Shown here: in pieces, positions 58,313-64,000 of the stretch
How positions within the stretch are numbered: position 1 is the first letter of the stretch
Layout: every line of letters begins with the position of its first letter
Source: Pestalotiopsis fici W106-1
Lineage: Eukaryota; Ascomycota; Sordariomycetes; Amphisphaeriales; Sporocadaceae
Reading direction: 5' to 3'
Assembly (NCBI RefSeq): GCF_000516985.1
Contig: NW_006917096.1
Location: 248,001-312,000 of the forward strand
DNA length: 64,000 nt
Made by a program: the position numbers and the translations under genes
Notes under the pieces: model-generated
What the model was told of the DNA's origin: nothing
What the model saw: only the letters and a program-made list of their open reading frames with translations
Databases searched by the model: none

Positions 58313-59029
58313 ATTTGAACGCGAGTGCTGGACCTGGTAACAATCCAACTTCAAACTTTGATCAGATCACTGCCCCTAAAGACGGATACAAGGTCCCGGC
58401 TGGTGAAGCATATTCTATTCAATGGGAGCTCGGTTCGCATCATGACGACAAAGTTACCATCAAGCTCTTTGCCGGCATTGGGAAAGATCAGACTAATTTC
58501 AATGAACTCAAGACAATCGGCAGTAAGTAATATCGGGGCTTTGTGCTCAGTCCACTCAAGCCATTTTACTTACCAGACTGGCATCGTCGCAGAGGGTATC
58601 GATAATAGTAAAGGAAGCTATAGTTGGACCCCCAACACGGCAGACGACACAAGCCTCACGTACATGTTGACAATCACGTCGGACAGTGATGACTCTGTCT
58701 ACCAGTTGTCGGACAACTTTCAGATCATTACAGAGCCAGATGACGTTTCTGCCACGACGACGGAAGGCACGCAGACAAGTCAGACCTCGTCGCAGACTTC
58801 CGTCACCACTGTTGTGACTACGGCGTCCACCACCAGCTCTATGCAAGGAATCTCCAGCGCGAGCGGGGACAGTACCATCACCTCATCGCCAACCACGACG
58901 AGCTTGTCCGGCGGCTCCTCTGCCACGTCCAGCTCCAGTAGCCCGAGCAGTACAAGTGCTGTAGGGCGCAACGTAGCCGACATATTCGCGATGATCCTGG
59001 GGCTAGCTCTTGTAATGTATGCTCAGTAG
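58313..59029 (+). pseudogene. KRE9/KNH1-like GPI-anchored wall protein, damaged or unresolved
   Basis: The coding remains read GPGNNPTSNFDQITAPKDGYKVPAGEAYSIQWELGSHHDDKVTIKLFAG, then GIDNSKGSYSWTPNTADDTSLTYMLTITSDSDDSVYQLSDNFQI. A Ser/Thr-rich stalk and a hydrophobic GPI-attachment tail (VADIFAMILGLALVMYAQ) complete it. This is the KRE9/KNH1-type beta-sandwich domain of fungal wall proteins. Two defects are visible. There is no ATG or signal peptide in frame (stop at 58309). The obvious intron (GTAAGT at 58523 to TTACCAG at 58576) joins exons in different phases, giving a frameshift and early stop. A remote exon for the signal peptide and a non-canonical junction could rescue it. I call it a probable pseudogene with a well-preserved second half. 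Confidence 0.55.
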
Positions 59030-59751
59030 GATGGATTACCTTTGATAAAGTTCCGCCATGAGATATACACGGGGTTCTCGGGGAGCGAGAGGGGCGAGTT
59101 CTTATGTTTTGGATAATACCAGTTATTTTCTTCGCCAATATTGACATGTCTCTTTTGGTCTCTTGATGCAGTGGTAATCATCCAGCTCTATGAATAAAAC
59201 CCGTGTTTACGGCCTTGTAGGTCAGAGAGCCTAATAATTTGAGACGCAAAAACCATGCGCTATTGCCTACAAAGCTGGGTTGGCAGAGCTTAGCTGCGGG
59301 ATACGTGGATTCGTGCGAATGTGTATCGCTATGCTGTGACAACACTCCTGCACGATTCGTTTAACAATAGTGACTAATTATAAAAGTATGATACGCTATC
59401 AAAAGTTATTAATTCCAAGGTAGAAGGCTAAATTTATCTGGGAAAAGGGTTGGGGGTCTGGGGTGTGTGTTTATAATAGTTTGTTTCATTGGTTGGTCTA
59501 CCACAGTAGTCGTCAAGTCCAAAAGCATTGCTAGTGACGATATGCAGTATCCCTGTCTATATTTTTAGTGACCCTAGTTGGGCTGCAAGGGCCAGAAGCG
59601 AGGTTCAGCTTCCAAAAATGCATGTTTATATATTCATGTCAAAGTCCTTGACGGACTAGTCTATCTTTTACTCCATTTCTTTCAAATCGGTCGACCAAAA
59701 GATTCAGATAGCCCGCCTGGGTCAAGGGGCTTAGAAAGCTCATTCGCCACC
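59030..59751. other. Intergenic, no gene seen
   Basis: These 722 bases hold the 3' flank of the KNH1-like gene and the promoter of the LRAT-like gene. The 174 bases before the latter's ATG are an open extension without its own ATG of note. Confidence 0.5.
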
Positions 59752-60597
59752 ATGGTTAACATCATCGCCATCATCATTCCCATCTTTGTCATTTTCTTTC
59801 TCCTTGCTTTCTGGCTAAAGTGCTCTTCTAGGGGCCGCAAATTCCAGGAAAAACGTCTCCGTTTCAGAGCCAAAGTGAATCCCTTCTATCGCGCACAGTA
59901 TAAAGCCTACCAGAATCGCCTCCAGGCTGAAGTCGAAAAACGCAATATTGAAGAACGCGACACAACCAAAGGCACCCCTGTGTGGTTTTCGCGGCATATT
60001 TACCATGGCGCACTCCAGCATTGGGTCATGTACATCAACGAGACAAAATACGAGCTACGCAGGGATATTGAGAGTGGCACGTACAGACACAACATACAGA
60101 ATGTAGATTGGGACATCAAAAGGGAGAAGCGCGAAGCGGCCTTGCAGAAAAAGCAAATCCCCGATGTCGACGGCTTCTACATTTGTTTGATTGGCTGGAC
60201 GCGCCTGTCAGAAGATGTCCTAGAAGAAAAGTGCCGCACGCTGATGCAGAACGAGTTCGACGAGTACAATCTATTTTGGAACAATTGTCAGCATTTCCTC
60301 AAACAATTTGCGGATAAAATCATTAGCACCAAGGCTCTCGACTGGGCGTGGTTCCGCGAGAACACAAAGACCGAGTATCAGAATTGCCAGCAGCTGCCAA
60401 AGCCTCCCGACGCGCTTGTCCAGATGCAGATCAATACCCTTCACCATAACGGACACAGTCACGCGGCGACTCAATTGCAGAACTCGCTCATCGCCCAACA
60501 GCAGATGATGAACGGTGCTCAAATGACAGCCAACGGAGGTCTTCCCCCAGGGTTCGTGGGAGGACTGCCACCAGGGGCAGGAGGGATAACGGGCTAG
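59752..60597 (+). CDS. Membrane-anchored LRAT/NC-domain-like protein
   Basis: One exon encodes 281 residues. MVNIIAIIIPIFVIFFLLAFWLKCSSRGRKF is a single N-terminal membrane helix followed by basic residues. The middle carries HGALQHWVMYINETKYELRRD and, about 100 residues later, EYNLFWNNCQHFLKQFADKI. The order of a His motif and a downstream N-C-x-H-F motif is that of the LRAT/HRASLS (NlpC/P60-related) thiol acyltransferase and phospholipase fold, with Cys as possible nucleophile. The C-terminus is Gln-, Met- and Gly-rich and looks disordered. The start at 59752 (CACCATGG context) is chosen because the membrane helix begins there. Function in fungi is not established; a lipid-related role at a membrane is inference. 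Confidence 0.8.
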   Translation: MVNIIAIIIPIFVIFFLLAFWLKCSSRGRKFQEKRLRFRAKVNPFYRAQYKAYQNRLQAEVEKRNIEERDTTKGTPVWFSRHIYHGALQHWVMYINETKYELRRDIESGTYRHNIQNVDWDIKREKREAALQKKQIPDVDGFYICLIGWTRLSEDVLEEKCRTLMQNEFDEYNLFWNNCQHFLKQFADKIISTKALDWAWFRENTKTEYQNCQQLPKPPDALVQMQINTLHHNGHSHAATQLQNSLIAQQQMMNGAQMTANGGLPPGFVGGLPPGAGGITG

Positions 60598-61035
60598 CCG
60601 TTCATTGGCAGGAAGGATGATTTCTGACCCTAGACATGTTGATCGCTGTCTCCAGAACTCAACCGTGGACTCTGGCTTCGCTGCCACTAGTTAGCATGGC
60701 AGCTGTCTTGAGTTTGTCGTCATGTACATCGAGCATCCCAAGCCTTATAGGGGCTGGAAGGGGGGTTCAACTACTATAAAACATTATAAATCCTATCAGC
60801 ACAATTTCAATTCCCAGAAATTTCCAAAATCAATTGTTTGAGTTCAAAGGGCACCCTGTTTACATCTATTGCCCTAGAGCGAGATTTGTTTATTTGTCCC
60901 TATATGGTCTAGGTAGCAAATTCTTTTCCCCCGACTCAGTAACCAGGCGCATCCCCGAGCGGCACATAAGGAAGACTTGGATCAATTGCTCCTAGGCAAC
61001 ATGAAGGACTCTGAACACACTCTCCCCCAACCGGC
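60598..61035. other. Convergent intergenic region
   Basis: These 438 bases lie between the ends of the LRAT-like and oxygenase genes. They are AT-rich and contain no feature I can support. Confidence 0.55.
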
Positions 61036-62261
61036 TCACGCTGCCATTGTAGCTTGACGATTGAAGTTTCGTGCCACTGACTCGGCAAACCATTCCCCGA
61101 CACTCACAGCAGGACTTTGCGAACGAAGTTAGTCAGCCAAACGTTTCCAATTGCTCAAGTAAGAAGAAGTGAACCACTTACTATTTCTTCAAAGGCCCTT
61201 GCATAATGTAGTCCTTTCGGGACTGATTAAAGTAGGCGATGGAATAGCGAGAGGGCGATTGACCAACGTCCTTGGCTCTCACGCGATGGAAATTGGACTT
61301 TAATCGGTCATCCGACCAAGCCACTACACCAATCATTAGGAAAGCACCATGGAAAGCGTATACAAGGATAAACTTTACTCAGCATATCGCCAATATTCAC
61401 CACAATGGGCCCTGTCACAGCAGGCAGCGGTGTGAAGGTGTCGCCCATTCCAAAGCTAGTGAACGATTCCCTTCCCGGGCAAATCTCGAGACCGTCCTCG
61501 CCGTCTCGTTGAAAGAGCAGTGTGAGGCATCCGATATCCGTGTGGGTACCGGCTCTCCAGGTACCTGCCGCGTTCTCTGCTGGAGGATAGTGTATGAGGC
61601 GTAGCTGCGTCATGCAGTCTGGGTTTGTTGGATTATTGGCTTCGACCAAAAAGTCCTCATCGAAGCCGAGTGCAACGGAAAAGCAAGATACTACGTGAGC
61701 TAGGGTCAGACTCAGAGACAATGGGGATATCACCGGTCGCATTACATACAGACTTGGTTGGATATCGCGGCACATTTCGACATGAACCTTTCAGTAGTAT
61801 CCTTGAACCCCGGAACATCATCCTCGCTGGGCCATTGCGAGTTGCGCATCAGCCACAATGATTCTTTCTGATCATAAGTACCAGTGCTTGGTCTCAGCTG
61901 GGCCTATGCAGGGAGATCAGCACAATCGCTCGCTGGAGGGCCCGATATTGAAAATACCTTGTATTCCCAGCCATTGTTTGTCTTTATATCGTGCGCAGTC
62001 TTGGCCTTGGTCTCGGCTGGTAGATCAAAGAAGGACTTTGAAATCGCAAACTGCTCTTCAATCTCGGCAACAGAGATACCGTGATCAATCAGAGTGAAGA
62101 ATCCGGCGCTTTCTGCGGCATCTACTAAAAGCTGCCTGATCTCGTCTTTGCGACTGGAAAAGTCTATGATATTGTCAGCCTTGATGCAAAATCATATGTG
62201 GCGAGGATGGTTGCAGACCTTTGAGCGAGATGACAGGGACTAGTCTTTCTGCCATTTTCAT
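61036..62261 (-). CDS. 2-oxoglutarate/Fe(II) oxygenase, isopenicillin-N-synthase-like
   Basis: Six exons (62261-62219, 62163-61958, 61903-61750, 61690-61379, 61323-61182, 61114-61036) join in frame to 311 residues. The DIOX_N part reads VPVISLKDFSSRKDEIRQLLVDAAESAGFFTLIDHGIS, and LWLMRNSQWPSEDDVPGF follows. The iron ligands are His184 and Asp186 (HTDIGCLTLLFQ) and His251 (NFHRV). The 2-oxoglutarate site is Arg264-x-Ser266 (SRYSIAYF). This is the common fungal IPNS/thymine-dioxygenase-like group that hydroxylates or desaturates small molecules. The first ATG of two (62261, 62255) is used. Every intron phase agrees, and the last exon after a CGCAAAG acceptor ends in a clean TGA. No direct partner gene is evident. 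Confidence 0.9.
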
Positions 62262-62812
62262 CGAGCCAAGGGCAATTATCAAAGTTAATCCAGTTACTAG
62301 ATGTTATGCTTTATCGCGCGCTGCTTTCAAATTCTCGAGCTCAGTTCATTTATCAAGCCGTCGTCTATGTACTAGACACACCGGCCAGTGTCGGGGGTCG
62401 CACCCAACGGCCCGAGATCGTGGAGATCGCGATGCCGTGCATTCATTATTGCCGTTGCTGTCTCGCTGTGTCTTGCCGCAGCATCGAACCCCGCGTTTCT
62501 TGGAGTGCATTATTAATTGTGACACTTGACTTTCTGGTTGATAGCCAAGGGAGATAGATAGCCGGCTATGTACCCGAGCCTTATCGGTCTCCGTCCCCCC
62601 AACTCAACGTCCCATATCCGAACGTCCCCACCACACAACGCCAGCGCCGGACGCCTATCTTTCATCTCTCTCTGCACGCCAAGCCAACGGATACTACCGT
62701 GGTACTAGAACTCCAAGTCGCCTCCATCTGGTTTTGCTTATGAATACACTTGCATATGGTTGAGGCTTGCATTTCCAGTCCCCCAATACTGGCTCGCATG
62801 ACGTGAGGCAAA
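62262..62812. other. Divergent intergenic region
   Basis: This is the shared upstream region of the oxygenase and the second MFS gene. It is GC-rich near 62380-62440 and 62570-62660. No CGGACT-type palindrome was noticed. Confidence 0.45.
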
Positions 62813-64000
62813 ATGTCCGACATGAAGAAGAAACACTCGATGCAAAATGCCGCCGATGTTGGCAAGGTGAGATATGTCCAAAAAGCATGATATTTTGTTT
62901 ACATGCTAAATTGGTTTTGCGTCAAAGGGGGAAGTCATGACGATTGACGTCGACGACAGTCAACCTGGGTCGGCCGGCCACGACAAGGCTCTCGATCTCC
63001 TTCAACGTCACCACATTGACTTTGACCCAAACTCGGACGAGGCGAAGCGAGTGCTGCGAAAAATCGACTGGAGAATCATGCCCATGATTTTCACTATATA
63101 TCTGTTGCAACTCATGGTAGGCCATGGCCTCCAAAGTCTATGATAGCTAACGGGGTGTGCTAAAGTGGAAAACTTGCAGGACAAGAATAGTCTGTCGTTT
63201 GCAGCGATCATGGATCTCAAGACAGACACGCACTTGACAGCAAGTCAATACTCCTGGCTTGGATCAATCGTGTAGTAAGTCGGAAAAACAAACTCAAAGC
63301 CTTTCAGGAACTGACACAGCTTACAGCTTTGGATATCTCGGTGGCGAGATACCTGCCACGTTTCTAATGCAGCGCCTGCCCCTCGCCAAGTTCGTCGCCG
63401 CCATGGCCATGCTCTGGGGCATCGTGGTGGCCATGCACGCCGTCTGCCGGGACTTTGGCAGCCTCGCCGCCGTCCGCTTCATCCTGGGCGCCGTCGAGGT
63501 CGTCACGGCGCCCGCGGCCATTTACATTACCGGGGCCTACTATACCAAGTCGGAGCAAGTAACGCGCGTCGCGATATGGTACACGACGTCGGGCTGGGCC
63601 TCGGTCGCGGGCGGCTTTTGCGCCTGGGCATTGAACCAGTCGCGGTACTTTAAATGGGAGGGCCTCTTTGTGCTCTACGGCGGGCTGACCTTTGTCACGG
63701 GAGTCGTCCTTTGGTTCTGGTTGGCGGCGTCGCCGACCGAGGCGTCGTGGCTCACGGAGAGGGAAAAGGTGATTGCGCTCGAGCGCGTGCGCGAAAACAA
63801 GACGGGCACCGAGGTCTGGTCATTCAGTTGGCCGCAGCTCAAGGAGTGTTTTCAGGATGTGCGCTTTTACTTGATCTTTCTGCTTCTGGTATCCACGGGT
63901 CTACCGAACGGTGGTGTGACTGCGTTTGGTACGTTTAATTTAGTTTTGGACGTTCACTGGGCAAGTCTAACATGATCACAGGGCCGACCATCATTTCAGG
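62813..64000 (+). CDS. Second MFS carrier of the anion-cation symporter type, 3' end outside window
   Basis: Exons 62813-62866, 62928-63116, 63180-63274, 63327-63928 and 63982 onward are in frame. The protein begins MSDMKKKHSMQNAADVGKGEV and contains EAKRVLRKIDWRIMPMIFTIYLLQLMDKNSLSFAAIMDLKTDTHLTASQYSWLGSIVYFGYLGGEIPATFLMQRLPLAKF. That is the N-terminal half of an allantoate-permease-like (ACS family) carrier. RFILGAVEVVTAPAAIYITGAYYTKSEQVTRVAIWYTTSG follows. About 310 residues are present, and the C-terminal helices lie beyond position 64000. It is clearly related to the carrier at 19691 but divergent. No cluster palindrome precedes it. The substrate is unknown. Confidence 0.92.

Noticed and set aside
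1..64000. CRISPR arrays, insertion sequences, operons, riboswitches
   Set aside because: The window is fungal nuclear DNA. No bacterial-type repeats or transposases were seen, and genes are individually promoted with spliceosomal introns.

Overview
The window is a nuclear chromosome segment of a filamentous ascomycete (Pezizomycotina, most likely Sordariomycetes/Hypocreales). The genes carry many 45-100 base introns with GTRNGT donors and CTRAC-like branch points. The content is typically fungal: Zn2Cys6 regulators, NCS1 and ACS-family permeases, a PDR-type ABC pump, a nucleoside-phosphorylase NLR, and secreted GH30/GH79 enzymes, one with a fungal CBM1. I hand-spliced 21 complete gene models, plus one MFS gene running off the right edge and one decayed or unresolved cell-wall gene.

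Layout. 0-11 kb: cobalamin-independent methionine synthase (minus) and a large disordered protein of unknown function (plus). 11-34.8 kb: a dense set of nitrogen-compound genes. In order these are NCS1 permease A (-), a small NTF2/SnoaL-like protein (+), a Zn2Cys6/Fungal_trans regulator (-), a class I glutamine-amidotransferase-like hydrolase (+), an allantoate-permease-type MFS carrier (+), a PNP-NB-ARC-TPR NLR (+), NCS1 permease B (-), a PLP aminotransferase (-), a GGDQGGS-type amidase (+) and a D-amino-acid oxidase (+). 34.8-45.4 kb: a secreted GH30-CBM1 enzyme (-), a PuuE/cyclic-imidase-like polysaccharide-deacetylase-fold enzyme (+), a PDR ABC transporter (-) and a short Zn2Cys6 protein (-). 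46-64 kb: a more ordinary accessory region with a GH79 glucuronidase-like enzyme, an ankyrin protein, a P450, a DUF1993 protein, a type-B carboxylesterase, the damaged KRE9/KNH1-like gene, an LRAT-like membrane protein, a 2OG-Fe(II) oxygenase and a second MFS carrier.

Main discovery. Promoters scattered over 24 kb share one long palindrome, CGGACT-N11-AGTCCG, exact at 13722, 19380 and 37443 and 11/12 at 31016. A shortened form, CGGACA-N9-TGTCCG, sits at 29009. The sites lie about 160-370 bases upstream of the start codons of both NCS1 permeases, the NTF2-like gene, the MFS carrier, the aminotransferase, the amidase and the deacetylase-fold enzyme. Tandem half-sites precede the D-amino-acid oxidase. 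This is the kind of inverted CGG repeat bound by Zn2Cys6 dimers, and a Zn2Cys6 regulator is encoded inside the cluster.

The gene set suggests an undescribed co-regulated pathway. Import would be by NCS1/MFS carriers, ring opening of a cyclic amide, imide or ureide by the deacetylase-fold hydrolase, deamidation by the amidase and GATase-like enzyme, and oxidation or transamination of the resulting amino acid. The substrate is not determined by the sequence. The shared operator is seen directly; the pathway is inference.
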